Positions 36,250 through 45,723 of a stretch of DNA of 64,000 nucleotides are shown here, in pieces. Location: contig DIXJ01000011.1 in assembly GCA_002436015.1 (NCBI GenBank), positions 82,960 through 146,959 of the forward strand. Reading direction: 5' to 3'. The notes under the pieces are model-generated. The model did no database searches, had not been told where the DNA came from, and was given only the letters and a program-made list of their open reading frames with translations. Origin of the DNA: Synergistaceae bacterium UBA6083 (GTDB lineage Bacteria > Synergistota > Synergistia > Synergistales > 79-D21). A program made the position numbers and the translations under genes. Positions within the stretch are counted from its first letter, which is position 1. Every line of letters starts with the position of its first letter.

Positions 36250-36537
36250 ATGAACTTCCTTGCCCGGCTGTTCCAGATGATCAAAAAGGAAAAGTCGAAG
36301 GACACGGCAAAAAAACGTCTTCAGCTAGTCCTGATCCACGATCGCACGGACATTTCCCCGGAAATGATGGAAAATCTCCGTAAGGACCTTATCGGTGTCA
36401 TCAGCAATTATCTCGATATCGAGGAAGACAAGATCGAGCTCGATTTTTCGAAAGAAGAACGTTCCGTGGCGCTTGTGGCGAACATCCCCGTCAAGAACGT
36501 CAAGAGGAGAGCGGAGCGCAGGGCGGAGCCTGCATGA
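36250..36537 (+). CDS. minE: Cell division topological specificity factor MinE
   Basis: Stimulates MinD ATPase and drives pole-to-pole oscillation, 95 residues. The N-terminal membrane-binding helix MNFLARLFQMIKK leads to the anti-MinCD segment KDTAKKRLQLVLIHDRTDISPEMM, then the topological domain. The ATG at 36250 is seven bases from AGGAGGTG; a GTG at 36241 lies within that ribosome site. Presence of MinE indicates an oscillating Min system rather than DivIVA anchoring. Confidence 0.96.
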   Translation: MNFLARLFQMIKKEKSKDTAKKRLQLVLIHDRTDISPEMMENLRKDLIGVISNYLDIEEDKIELDFSKEERSVALVANIPVKNVKRRAERRAEPA

Positions 36538-37658
36538 AACTGCGGGAGGAGAAGGGGAATATCCTACGGCTGCTGTTCGTTTCGTCTGACCGCAATCTGT
36601 TGTTTGCGACCGTAGTCCTTTTCCTCATCGGCCTTTTTTCGATCTTCAGCGCCAGCCTCGGCATGGAGAAAAACGCCGGGGCTTTCGTTGTCAGGCAGGC
36701 AACCTGGGGACTTGTCTCCTTCTCGGCTTACGCGGTGGTTTTGAGGGTCGGCTACGTGCGCCTCCTTGAATTGGCCTACCGGCTGTATGGGATCGCGTTG
36801 ATTCTCCTGGTGATCGTGCTGGTCTTGGGACATGTCGTCAGGGGTTCCCAAAGCTGGATCGGTTTTGCGGGAATTCGGCTTCAGCCTTCCGAGGTTACCA
36901 AGGTTGCCCTCGCCCTCCTGCTGGCCAAGCATCTTTGCAGGCACCCGGTGAAGGGGCCGAGAGACCTGGCAGGCGTCCTGGCGCTGGCGGGGATGAGTCT
37001 CGTCCTTGTTCTGGCCCAGCCTGACCTCGGGAGCGCCATCGTGTTTTCGGTCATGATCCTTACAGCCCTATACGCAGCAGGAACACCAGCGCGCTACCTG
37101 GTTGGGCTTTGCGGTGCAGCCCTTTTGGCCATGCCGTTCGCCTGGCATTTTCTCAAGACCTACCAGCGCCTGCGACTCATGGTTTTTTTGAATCCCTATG
37201 TCGACCCCCTCGGGGCGGGTTACAACGTGATCCAGTCCAGGATCGCCGTGGGTTCGGGACGCTTGGTCGGCAAGGGTTTCATGATGGGAACACAGAGCAA
37301 GCTTGGTTTTCTCCCGGAGCCCCACACGGATTTCATTTTTAGCGTTTTTGCGGAGGAGTTCGGTTTCCTGGGCGGTGTTGCCCTTTTGGCCCTCTTCTCC
37401 CTCTTGCTCTGGCGTATCATCGCTGCCGGAGTCAAATCCAGGGATCTCCGCGGCAAAGTCCTTGTCGCATCAATCGCGGGCTGGATCTGGTTCCAGGTAC
37501 TGGAAGGCATGGCAATGAGCATGGGGCTTGCCCCTGTAACGGGACTTCCACTGCCTTTCCTGAGTTACGGTGGAAGCTCCCTTCTTTCGCTCGGGATTGC
37601 CTTGGGCCTTGTCCAGAGCGTGTTCGTAGAAAATCCGCGGCCAGATGACGATTCTTGA
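36534..37658 (+). CDS. rodA: Rod-shape SEDS peptidoglycan polymerase RodA
   Basis: SEDS-family glycosyltransferase of 374 residues with about ten membrane helices that polymerises lateral wall glycan with PBP2. VVRGSQSWIGFAGIRLQPSEVTKVALAL, AQPDLGSAIVF, and the terminal FLSYGGSSLLSLGIALGLVQSV are the family motifs. FtsW is the close alternative; the mre-mrd context favours RodA. It starts in an ATGA overlap with minE, which ties division-site control to elongation in one transcript. Confidence 0.93.
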   Translation: MKLREEKGNILRLLFVSSDRNLLFATVVLFLIGLFSIFSASLGMEKNAGAFVVRQATWGLVSFSAYAVVLRVGYVRLLELAYRLYGIALILLVIVLVLGHVVRGSQSWIGFAGIRLQPSEVTKVALALLLAKHLCRHPVKGPRDLAGVLALAGMSLVLVLAQPDLGSAIVFSVMILTALYAAGTPARYLVGLCGAALLAMPFAWHFLKTYQRLRLMVFLNPYVDPLGAGYNVIQSRIAVGSGRLVGKGFMMGTQSKLGFLPEPHTDFIFSVFAEEFGFLGGVALLALFSLLLWRIIAAGVKSRDLRGKVLVASIAGWIWFQVLEGMAMSMGLAPVTGLPLPFLSYGGSSLLSLGIALGLVQSVFVENPRPDDDS

Positions 37659-37671
37659 GGTGAATAAAAAA

Positions 37672-39513
37672 ATGGAACGGCCTTTTGAACTGGACAGCAC
37701 TTTGTGGCCTCTCCTGGCGACGGTCAAGCACCCGTCGCGGTACATTGGGCAGGAATGGGGCTCGATCGATAAAACCGGCGGGAACGAAAATCCAGCAGTA
37801 CGACTCTGCCTGGCTTTTCCCGATACTTACGAGGTCGGGATGAGTTTCCTTGGGTTCCAGATTCTCTATGCCCTGGCGAATTCCCTTGAAGGGATCGTGG
37901 CGGAGAGGGCCTACTGTCCCTGGGTCGACATGGAGATGTCCCTGCGCTCCGAGGGTTTGCCCCTGGCATCCCTCGAATCGGGCACGCCCCTTGGAAGATT
38001 TGACGCGGTTGGGTTCACGCTACAGTACGAGCTGACCGCGACGAACATCCTGACGATGCTGGACCTCGGAGGCATCCCAATCAGGTCGGAGGATCGTCGC
38101 GAGGGAGACCCCCTGGTCATGGCCGGAGGCCCAGGAGCCCTTGCCCCCGAACCCCTGGCCCCTTTCATCGATTTCTTCTGCCTGGGGGACGGTGAAGAGT
38201 TGTTGCCTTCTGTCCTGGAAGTGATGGCCGAGACCCGCGGCTGCCGCAGGGAAGAGCGCCTTTCCTGCCTGTCGGGCTTGCCCGGCATTTACGTTCCGGC
38301 TTTTTCAACGTGCGAATACTCCGAAAGGGGCGTCGAGATCAAGTCAAGGCAACAACTGCCGGTTAAGCGCCAGTTCGTCCACGATATGGACACCGCATTT
38401 GCTCCGTCTTCCCTAATTGTTCCCGATACCGGGATTGTCCACGACAGGGTCCCGGTGGAGGTCTTTCGCGGTTGCTCCAGGGGATGCCGGTTCTGCCAGG
38501 CGGGCATGATTTATCGGCCGGTTCGGGAACGAAGCCCCGAAAAGGTCATCGGCATCGCCAGGGATCTTCTGAGAAAGACCGGATGGGAAGAAGTCGGGCT
38601 GGTGTCGCTGTCCTCCTGCGACTACACGGGCCTGGTTCCCGTGCTCGAAACCCTTTCCGGCGAGTTCAAGACTCCGGGGATCAAGCTGAGCCTTCCGAGC
38701 CTGCGGATGGACGCCTCCTCCGTTGAACTGGCGGCAAGCCTGGAGACAGTCAAGAGGGGGGGATTGACCTTTGCCCCCGAAGCCGGAAGCCAGCGCTTGC
38801 GGGATGTCATAAACAAGGGGATAGACGAGGAAAATATCCGCGCGACCCTGGAAGCGCTCAGCGAGCACGGCTGGGACAGGGTGAAGCTTTATTTCATGGT
38901 GGGCCTCCCGACGGAAACGGAGACCGACCTGCAGGGAATCCTGGACATTTGCAGGGAAGCTTTCGGGATCCTGAGGAGACGTCATCGAAGAGCCGAGGTA
39001 TCCGTTTCCGTCAACGGATTCATCCCGAAACCGCACACGCCATTCCAGTGGGAACCTCAACTGCCTTTCCTGGAAACCGAATCCCGTTGCCGGTGGCTTA
39101 AGGGGAAACTTGGGAATCCACGGATCTCGATGAATTACCACGATCCGCGACAGGGGTATGTCGAAGCGGTTTTCGCGAGGGGGGATCGACGCCTTGCGGA
39201 TGTGATAGAGAGGGCTTGGAGAAGTGGATGCCGTTTCGACGGGTGGACTGAAACATTCCGTTTCGACACCTGGATGCAGGCTTTCGAATCGGAGGGACTG
39301 GATCCCGGGGCTTACGCCAACCGAAGCCGGCAGGAGCACGAATCTTTTCCATGGGACCATATCGATACGGGAGTGAGGCGTGATTTCCTTTGGCGTGAAA
39401 GGGAAAAGGCGTTTTCCGCAACAACGACACCTGATTGCCGAACCGGACGGTGCCAGGCGTGCGGTTTCTTGCCGTCGGAGTGTCCCTGCATTGATGGGGA
39501 GGCCAATCGATGA
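37672..39513 (+). CDS. TIGR03960-family B12-binding-like radical SAM protein
   Basis: A 613-residue radical SAM protein of unknown reaction. The N-terminal 200 residues form a cobalamin-binding-like fold (CLAFPDTYEVGMSFLGFQILY, MAGGPGALAPEPLAPF). The cluster motif is CSRGCRFCQAGMIYRPVRER near residue 268. GLTFAPEAGSQRLRDVINKG, FMVGLPTETETD and FIPKPHTPFQWE follow, as in YgiQ- and MiaB-like enzymes. A Cys-rich C terminus ends CRTGRCQACGFLPSECPC. The ATG at 37672 is eight bases after TTGAGGTGA; an ATG at 37645 overlaps rodA. It overlaps the DUF2344 gene by ATGA, its regular partner. Confidence 0.9.
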   Translation: MERPFELDSTLWPLLATVKHPSRYIGQEWGSIDKTGGNENPAVRLCLAFPDTYEVGMSFLGFQILYALANSLEGIVAERAYCPWVDMEMSLRSEGLPLASLESGTPLGRFDAVGFTLQYELTATNILTMLDLGGIPIRSEDRREGDPLVMAGGPGALAPEPLAPFIDFFCLGDGEELLPSVLEVMAETRGCRREERLSCLSGLPGIYVPAFSTCEYSERGVEIKSRQQLPVKRQFVHDMDTAFAPSSLIVPDTGIVHDRVPVEVFRGCSRGCRFCQAGMIYRPVRERSPEKVIGIARDLLRKTGWEEVGLVSLSSCDYTGLVPVLETLSGEFKTPGIKLSLPSLRMDASSVELAASLETVKRGGLTFAPEAGSQRLRDVINKGIDEENIRATLEALSEHGWDRVKLYFMVGLPTETETDLQGILDICREAFGILRRRHRRAEVSVSVNGFIPKPHTPFQWEPQLPFLETESRCRWLKGKLGNPRISMNYHDPRQGYVEAVFARGDRRLADVIERAWRSGCRFDGWTETFRFDTWMQAFESEGLDPGAYANRSRQEHESFPWDHIDTGVRRDFLWREREKAFSATTTPDCRTGRCQACGFLPSECPCIDGEANR

Positions 39514-40109
39514 GCCGGATCCGCTTCCTCTTTTCCAAGAGGGGACTGGCTGCCTTTGTTCCCCATGTGGAAATGCCCCCCCTTATAGCCCGATCCGCCC
39601 GGAGGGCGGGAATGGAAATCCTCCAGACGGAAGGTTTTTCCCCACATCCGAAGATAAGCCTCGGGCCGGCTTTGCCGGTGGGTGTCCCTGCCCTGGCGGA
39701 ACCTGCCGAAATCTGGGTGGGCAATTGGGGTGAGGGAATGCTTGACGCCTGGCAGGGATCAATGCCGATGGGTTTTGGAATCCTTCGCGCGGAACCCGTT
39801 GAAGGACCTCTACTAAGCCGTCTCTGCAGGGTCGGAGAGTACCGGATCTTTTTCAGGGGGCTTCCTCCCGGCATGGACGAGATGAACCGGGCCATTGAGC
39901 CCTTCCTGCAGGAAGAAAAAGTACTCCACGTCCTGGAGATGGAGGGGGACTCTGCCAGGGTAGTTCTTGCCCAGCCGGATCGCTTTGGTCCAGGGCTCTT
40001 CGTCAAGGCCTTAAGGGCCGCCGGTCTCGTGGAGGGGTGGCAGGACCTGCTGATCCTGAGAACTGCAGTAGGCGCTTGGGAAGAGAACGTCGTAAAGCCT
40101 CTCGTTTAG
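39510..40109 (+). CDS. TIGR03936-family (DUF2344) protein
   Basis: A 199-residue protein that starts MSRIRFLFSKRGLAAFVPHVEM, with RSARRAGMEILQTEGFSPHPKISLGPALPVGV, the DUF2344 hallmark. The family is encoded next to, or fused with, the TIGR03960 radical SAM protein and often precedes RNase G and ribosomal protein L21 genes. Its biochemical role is unknown; the conserved partnership suggests it positions the substrate for the radical SAM enzyme, which is inference. Confidence 0.9.
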   Translation: MSRIRFLFSKRGLAAFVPHVEMPPLIARSARRAGMEILQTEGFSPHPKISLGPALPVGVPALAEPAEIWVGNWGEGMLDAWQGSMPMGFGILRAEPVEGPLLSRLCRVGEYRIFFRGLPPGMDEMNRAIEPFLQEEKVLHVLEMEGDSARVVLAQPDRFGPGLFVKALRAAGLVEGWQDLLILRTAVGAWEENVVKPLV

Positions 40110-40125
40110 CCTGGGGAGTGACGGG

Positions 40126-41592
40126 ATGACGATAGAAAGACAGATTATCGCAAATGTGCTTGATTCGGAAGAAATGCGACTTGCGATCCTGGAAGAGGGG
40201 CGAGTAGCGGAGATCTTTTGCGAGCGGATGTGGGAGACGCAAAAGGCCGGGGAAATATTCAAGGCGAGGGTGGACAGTGTCCTCCCCGGCATGAACGCAT
40301 CGTTCGTGAGCCTGGGGGATGGGCGGAATGCTTTCCTTTACCTGGAGGATGCCCGCGGAGTCGACATACGGGCCAACGCGGAGGTCGTCGTACAGGTCGT
40401 GAAGGCAGCACGCAGGGGGAAAGGGGCCAGGGTGTCGGCCAGGGTTTCCCTTCCTGGACGTTTCCTGGTTTTGGTCCCGGGAGGAAACGAAACGGGTGTG
40501 TCCAAGCGGATCCTGGACGAGGGGGAGCGAAAGCGCCTCAGGCAGATTGCCCGTACCCTTCGTCCGACTGGGTTCGGGGTCATCGTCAGGACGGTGGCCG
40601 AGGGAGTTTCCGCGGAAGCTCTCCAAGGTGATCTGGCGATGCTCCTGGAACTTTGGCAGGAGATTTCTTCCCTGGCGGAAAACCAGCCGGCTCCTTCCCT
40701 GTTGTACCGGGATATCGGACTGGTGGGGCGGATCCTGAGGGACGAACTGAACGGTGATGTTTCCGAGATTGTCGTCGACTGTCCCGAAGAATACGAAAAA
40801 GTAGCCGCCTACGTCCACGATTTCTTTTCCGAGCGGCCCCCGCAGGTCGAGCTTTACGCGGGATCCGTTCCGATCTTCGAGTTTTACGGCATCGAGAAGG
40901 AATTGGTTGCCGCATTGGAACGCAAGGTTTGGCTTCCCTCGGGAGGGACCCTTGTGGTGGACCAGGCGGAGGCCCTGACCGTCATCGACGTGAACACCGG
41001 AAAGTACGTCGGGGTGACGAACCTTCGGGAAACAGTCCTTAAGACTAATCTGGAGGCCGCGGAGTCGATATACCGGGTCCTGCGCCTGCGGTCTATCGGA
41101 GGCATTGTGGTTGTCGACTTCATCGACATGGAATACGAGGAAGACAAGAACGCCCTCCTGCAGCGGCTTGAGGAACTCTTCCGGCATGATCGCTGCAAGG
41201 CCCGGGTCTACGGTGTGACCCAGCTTGGTCTTGTGGAGATCACGCGCAAACGGGCCCGGGGGGACCTCAAGGGGACCTTCACGCGCAGTTGCCCGTTCTG
41301 TTCGGGGAACGGCTGGGTCCTCAGGGAGGACACGGTGTCCCTCTCGATCAAACGGTTCCTGAGAAAGGTGTGCCGCTCGGGAAAAGCAGAGGCCCTGATC
41401 CTCGAGCTTTATCCCGCAGTGGCCCGGCACATCGTTGAAAATTACATCGAGGCCTGGGAGGAGGAATTCGAGAGGAAAATCTTCCTCAGGGAGATGCCCG
41501 GATTTCCGTGGGAGAAATTCCGCCTCGATTTCCAGGGATCCCTGGCACAGGCGGAACACAAGGTCAATGTATATCGCCCAGCTTCAACTTAA
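40126..41592 (+). CDS. rng: Ribonuclease E/G family endoribonuclease
   Basis: RNase G-type endonuclease for rRNA maturation and mRNA decay, 488 residues. An S1 domain (GEIFKARVDSVLPGMNASFVSLG) near residues 40-120 is followed by the catalytic core with D288 in VIDVNTGKYVG and D331 in VVDFIDME. The zinc link is C389 and C392 in CPFCSGNG. There is no long C-terminal scaffold like that of E. coli RNase E. Its last 26 bases overlap the smc start. Confidence 0.95.
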   Translation: MTIERQIIANVLDSEEMRLAILEEGRVAEIFCERMWETQKAGEIFKARVDSVLPGMNASFVSLGDGRNAFLYLEDARGVDIRANAEVVVQVVKAARRGKGARVSARVSLPGRFLVLVPGGNETGVSKRILDEGERKRLRQIARTLRPTGFGVIVRTVAEGVSAEALQGDLAMLLELWQEISSLAENQPAPSLLYRDIGLVGRILRDELNGDVSEIVVDCPEEYEKVAAYVHDFFSERPPQVELYAGSVPIFEFYGIEKELVAALERKVWLPSGGTLVVDQAEALTVIDVNTGKYVGVTNLRETVLKTNLEAAESIYRVLRLRSIGGIVVVDFIDMEYEEDKNALLQRLEELFRHDRCKARVYGVTQLGLVEITRKRARGDLKGTFTRSCPFCSGNGWVLREDTVSLSIKRFLRKVCRSGKAEALILELYPAVARHIVENYIEAWEEEFERKIFLREMPGFPWEKFRLDFQGSLAQAEHKVNVYRPAST

Positions 41593-44500
41593 GGGATTCA
41601 AGAGCTTCGGGGGTGACCACGACCTCGCCCTTTCGCCGGGCTTGACCTGTATCGTCGGGCCCAACGGGAGCGGCAAGAGCAACCTGCTGGATGCCATGCG
41701 CTGGGTTCTTGGGGAAGGGGCTCCATCGGACCTGAGGATTTCCCGGCAGGCAGATCTTCTTTTCCAGGGCAGTGCAAGTGTCCCCTCGTGCAGGGAAACG
41801 GAAGTGGCCGTGAGGCTCCTCGCAGGCAAGGACGGATGCCTGATCCGGAGGAAGGTGGATCGGGAAGGGGCAGCCTCTGTCACAGTCAACGGAAACCGCG
41901 TGCGTCTTCAGGACCTGGAACAGGTCAAGAGGGACTGGGGGCTGGAGGGTGTCCGTTTCGCCTTCATCGGGCAGGGAGAGATCTCCGAAATCATCCAGCA
42001 AAAGCCTCTTCAGAGGAGAATGCTCCTGGAAGGGCTCTTCGGCATAGACCTTTACCGCAGGAAGCGCGAGGAAGCGGTTGATCGCCTAAAGCGGGCGGAA
42101 GAAGAGTTGCTCCGCTTGGCAACCCTTCTGTCGGAACTTTGCGCCCGTCGCGATGAAATTGCTCCGATGGTCGAAAAAGCCAGGAAAGCCAGGGCTGTTC
42201 TCACGACCCTGGAAGACCAGAGGCGAGTGTTTTACTGGTTGCGCAGGGAGCGCTCGGAATCTGCCCTCGAATCCCTCCGGGACCGCTGCTCCCTGCTGGA
42301 TCGGGAACAGGCGACACACGCTTTTTGGAGCGAGGGCTGGACCCGAAGGAGAGAACTTCTCGAGCGGAGTCTCGCCATTGTCCAGAACGAAATGGAATCT
42401 TGCCGGGAAGAAGGAAACGTTGTTTTCCAATCCCTTCAGGGAACGCTTCGACAGGCGGCTTCTCTCGCTTCGGCCCTCAGGAGGGACAGGGACCAACTCA
42501 AAGGGGCGGAAACTGAGTTCCTGCGAAAACGCGGTACCCTGATGGACCTGGAAAGGGAGGAAACGACCCAGCGGGACTTGGCGGAATCCCTTGAAGCGGA
42601 ACTTTCCGAAAAGCGGGCGGCTGCAAGGGCAGCCAGACAGGCAAGGCTGCAGCGGCAGGAAGAATTCGAAAAGCAAAAAAATGCCCTAAAGGCCCTTTCT
42701 CGTAAAAAAGCTGAGCAGGATTCCGCAACAGAGTCGTTAAAAGTCCGCCTTGAGGGCTTGGGCCGTCACTACGGGGCCCTTATCGAAGAAAGGCGGAAAG
42801 CGGGCTCGGAGGCTTTTCGTCTCGGAGAGGCTTTGGTTAAAGCTGAACGTTCAGCCTCGGAAACCCGAAATCAATGTGAGGCGGCAATCGAGTCCCACTC
42901 TGCTGCCTTTGCTGCCTCCCAGAAAACTGCTGCCGATATTGCGAGGCATCGGAAGCAGGCAAACCAGCTTGCATCCGATTTGGAAAACCTGAGCCAAAAA
43001 ATGGATGGGCAGGTCTTTCCGCGCCCAGTCCAGTTTCTCATGGCTGCGGCAAGGCTGGGCCGGATTTCGGTTTCTCCTCTTCCCGTCATCGAGGCATTCG
43101 AATGTCCCCCCCGTTTCGAAAAGGCCCTCGAATCCTTCCTGGGGGCAAGGCAGTTCTGGCTCTTGGTAAAAGACATGGGCGAGGCTCGCCTCTGCATCGA
43201 GAGGCTCCGGCAGGCAAGTGCCGGACGGGCTACATTCCTCCCCCTCGAACGATGTCGCCCCTTGAGGCCGGTTCGGGAAGTTGAACCGAAAAACGAGCCG
43301 GGAGTCCTAGGTTGGGCAATCGACCTTCTCGGGATCGTTGAAAAGTGGGAAAAAGCCATGGAGCACCTTTTAGGGGATCTCCTCCTCGTGGAGGACTACG
43401 ATACGGCGGCCCGTCTCGTTAGATGCCACCCAAGGCTTGCTGTCGCCACGTTGGATGGCGATGTCTTTATGCCTGGCGGGTCCGTTAGCGGAGGGAGCCA
43501 GAAGGGCGGTTCGGGAGTCATCGAACTGCGCCGGCGCAGGAAACAAATTGAAGCCTCGCTGGAAGAAGCGCATGCTGAGGCCGATCACCTGCAGTCCATC
43601 CTGTCCGAAGCTGAAAGCCTGGAGATCAAGACGGCGGCCGAGAAAGAGGAACTCTTCGTCAAAAGAAGGGAAGCGGAGGAAACCCTTCGCCTGCTGAAAG
43701 GGGAAAAAGACCGGATCGATCGGGAACTTTTGCGCCTGCATGAAGCCGGAACGAAGACCCTGGAAGCTCTTTCGGGAACGGGGCGGTCATTTGGGGAAAT
43801 TTTCCTCGAACGAAAAAAGACGGTAACCCTCCTGAGTTCCATGGAAGGGGTCATTGAGGACCAGGTACCGGAGGAAAATATCTCGAACCTTGAAACGGAG
43901 GTCCTCCTTTCAGAGGAAAGGCAGCGGGGGGCCTTGGAGCTGCTGGGAAGGGTCGAGAAAGAAAAAAAGGGTGTCCTTGAAGCCCTGAAAATCGCTGACG
44001 AGGAAATCGCAGGGCGTGGACGGACACTTGAAAAACTTCTTGTGGATTTGTCTGACCTGGGAAAGCGTTATCTCTCCTTCTGGGAAAAAGGAAGGGAGAT
44101 AAGAGGGCGTGAAAGCGACCTTTCCGTTCGAGCCCGGAAGGATAGGAAGGATCTTGTTCGCGTCGTGGCCCGGGAAGGAAGGGCGCAGGAAGCCTTTCGC
44201 CGCTGCCGGACCCGTTTCGGGGAACTGCAGCGTGAAATCCTTGAAGCTGAAAACAGCCTGGCGGAACTCGTGGGGGAATGGGAAGAAAAGTACCCGTATC
44301 CCGGCAAAGGCGCTGGTGGGGAGGCCGATTTGGAGGATGTGAAACGGGCGATGCGGGCTGTCGAGAAAACCCTTCGAGCCATGGGGGATGTGGAGATGGG
44401 TGTCCTTTCAGAAGAAGAATCGCTCAGGGAGCGCACGGCTTTCCTATCGGAACAGTGCGCCGACGTGAGAGAAGGCATCCACACTCTCCAGGGATTTATC

Positions 44501-44983
44501 GCGGACACCGATAGCCAGGCCTCACGAGTGTTCAGCCTGGCAATGGAAGGGATTGATCGTCGTTTCGACGTCCTTTTCCAACGTCTCTTCGGTGGTGGGG
44601 AAGCCCACCTGGAAATCGAAGGCGAGGGAGGGGGCTGGGAGGCGGGTGTAGAGGTGACGGCCCGGCCACCGGGGAAGCGTCCCCAGGGATTGGCCCAGCT
44701 GTCGGGCGGGGAGCAGTCCCTCACGGCGATTGCCCTCCTGTTTGCAGCCATGGAAGAAGCACGTGTCCCCATTGCTATCCTGGATGAAGCGGATGCAGCA
44801 CTTGATGAGGTCAACCTTCGGCGTTACGTAGACCTCGCAGGGGAATATGCCCGGGACCTGCAGATCCTCGCCATGACCCACCGGAGGACGACCATGGAAA
44901 AAGCGGATGTTCTCTATGGAGTCACCCTCTCTGAGCCCGGACTATCCCAGGTTGTCGGGGTTCGCATGGAGGATTGGACATGA
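41567..44983 (+). CDS. smc: Chromosome segregation protein SMC
   Basis: Condensin ATPase of 1138 residues. Walker A GPNGSGKS is at residues 31-38. Long coiled coils flank a hinge at about residues 480-650 (PVIEAFECPPRFEKALESFLG, VATLDGDVFMPGGSVSGGS). The C-terminal head has signature LSGGEQSLTAIALLFA and Walker B AILDEADAALDEVN. The ATG at 41567 begins MYIAQLQLKGFKSFG, the universal N terminus; sequence upstream in that frame is antiphase to rng. It overlaps rng by 26 bases and the methyltransferase gene by ATGA. Partners scpA and scpB are not visible. Confidence 0.95.
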   Translation: MYIAQLQLKGFKSFGGDHDLALSPGLTCIVGPNGSGKSNLLDAMRWVLGEGAPSDLRISRQADLLFQGSASVPSCRETEVAVRLLAGKDGCLIRRKVDREGAASVTVNGNRVRLQDLEQVKRDWGLEGVRFAFIGQGEISEIIQQKPLQRRMLLEGLFGIDLYRRKREEAVDRLKRAEEELLRLATLLSELCARRDEIAPMVEKARKARAVLTTLEDQRRVFYWLRRERSESALESLRDRCSLLDREQATHAFWSEGWTRRRELLERSLAIVQNEMESCREEGNVVFQSLQGTLRQAASLASALRRDRDQLKGAETEFLRKRGTLMDLEREETTQRDLAESLEAELSEKRAAARAARQARLQRQEEFEKQKNALKALSRKKAEQDSATESLKVRLEGLGRHYGALIEERRKAGSEAFRLGEALVKAERSASETRNQCEAAIESHSAAFAASQKTAADIARHRKQANQLASDLENLSQKMDGQVFPRPVQFLMAAARLGRISVSPLPVIEAFECPPRFEKALESFLGARQFWLLVKDMGEARLCIERLRQASAGRATFLPLERCRPLRPVREVEPKNEPGVLGWAIDLLGIVEKWEKAMEHLLGDLLLVEDYDTAARLVRCHPRLAVATLDGDVFMPGGSVSGGSQKGGSGVIELRRRRKQIEASLEEAHAEADHLQSILSEAESLEIKTAAEKEELFVKRREAEETLRLLKGEKDRIDRELLRLHEAGTKTLEALSGTGRSFGEIFLERKKTVTLLSSMEGVIEDQVPEENISNLETEVLLSEERQRGALELLGRVEKEKKGVLEALKIADEEIAGRGRTLEKLLVDLSDLGKRYLSFWEKGREIRGRESDLSVRARKDRKDLVRVVAREGRAQEAFRRCRTRFGELQREILEAENSLAELVGEWEEKYPYPGKGAGGEADLEDVKRAMRAVEKTLRAMGDVEMGVLSEEESLRERTAFLSEQCADVREGIHTLQGFIADTDSQASRVFSLAMEGIDRRFDVLFQRLFGGGEAHLEIEGEGGGWEAGVEVTARPPGKRPQGLAQLSGGEQSLTAIALLFAAMEEARVPIAILDEADAALDEVNLRRYVDLAGEYARDLQILAMTHRRTTMEKADVLYGVTLSEPGLSQVVGVRMEDWT

Positions 44984-45723
44984 GCAAAACGACGCGCGAC
45001 GATATCCTGTACGGTGAATTGCGCCTCCTCCAGCCGGAGGAAGGGCCCCGTGTCTCCGTGGACACGGTGTTGCTCTCGGCTGCAGTCAGGTTGCGAAAGG
45101 GCGAAAGAGTCCTGGAAATGGGATGTGCCCACGGAGCGATCCTGCTCATCCTTGCCCGGAAATACCCACAAGTTCCCCGGTTCGACGGCCTTGAGATCTG
45201 CAAAGACCTCGCAGAAATGGCCCTGGAGAACGCCAGGGCCAATGGCCTTGATGACCGGACGACGTTTACCCACGGGGACCTTAAGGAGATCAAAAACCTT
45301 TATCCGGCAGGTTCCTTTGACGTGGTTCTCATGAACCCCCCATACAACGATCCCGGGAAAAGCCGTGTCAGCTCCCATTCGATCAAGGCCGTGGCCCGTC
45401 ATGGGACAGCCTGTACCCTTTCGGACGTGGCACGGGCCGCGAGTTTTTTGTTGAAGCCCAGGGGAAGGTTTTATCTCGTGCTTAGAGCGAGTCGCGCTGC
45501 GGAAGCCCTGGGCATTTTCAAAGAGGGAGGGCTAGAGCCGAAACGGATCCGGTTTGTCCACCCCAGCCCAGGAAAGGATGCCTCCACGTTCCTCCTGGCC
45601 GCCATGAGGGGAGGAAAGGCGGGATTGGTGGTCGACCCGCCGCTTTTCATCACGGACGAGGCTGGGGATTACACTCCGGAACTCCTTGCCGCTTATCGCC
45701 TGGAGGCTCCACCATGCCTTTGA
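44980..45723 (+). CDS. N6-adenine tRNA methyltransferase, TrmN6/YfiC-like
   Basis: A 247-residue class I SAM-dependent methyltransferase. Motif I is VLEMGCAHGAILLILA and the catalytic motif is MNPPYND, typical of N6-adenine methylation. RVSVDTVLLSAAV near the N terminus is shared with TrmN6, which modifies A37 of tRNA-Val in E. coli. Other substrates are possible. The ATG at 44980 overlaps the smc stop (ATGA) and is seven bases from GGAGG. It overlaps rsmI by ten bases; this methyltransferase-rsmI pair is common in Firmicutes. Confidence 0.85.
   Translation: MSKTTRDDILYGELRLLQPEEGPRVSVDTVLLSAAVRLRKGERVLEMGCAHGAILLILARKYPQVPRFDGLEICKDLAEMALENARANGLDDRTTFTHGDLKEIKNLYPAGSFDVVLMNPPYNDPGKSRVSSHSIKAVARHGTACTLSDVARAASFLLKPRGRFYLVLRASRAAEALGIFKEGGLEPKRIRFVHPSPGKDASTFLLAAMRGGKAGLVVDPPLFITDEAGDYTPELLAAYRLEAPPCL

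Noticed and set aside
40003..41559. A 518-codon reverse-strand open frame
   Set aside because: Antisense to the DUF2344 gene and rng, both of which have clear motifs.
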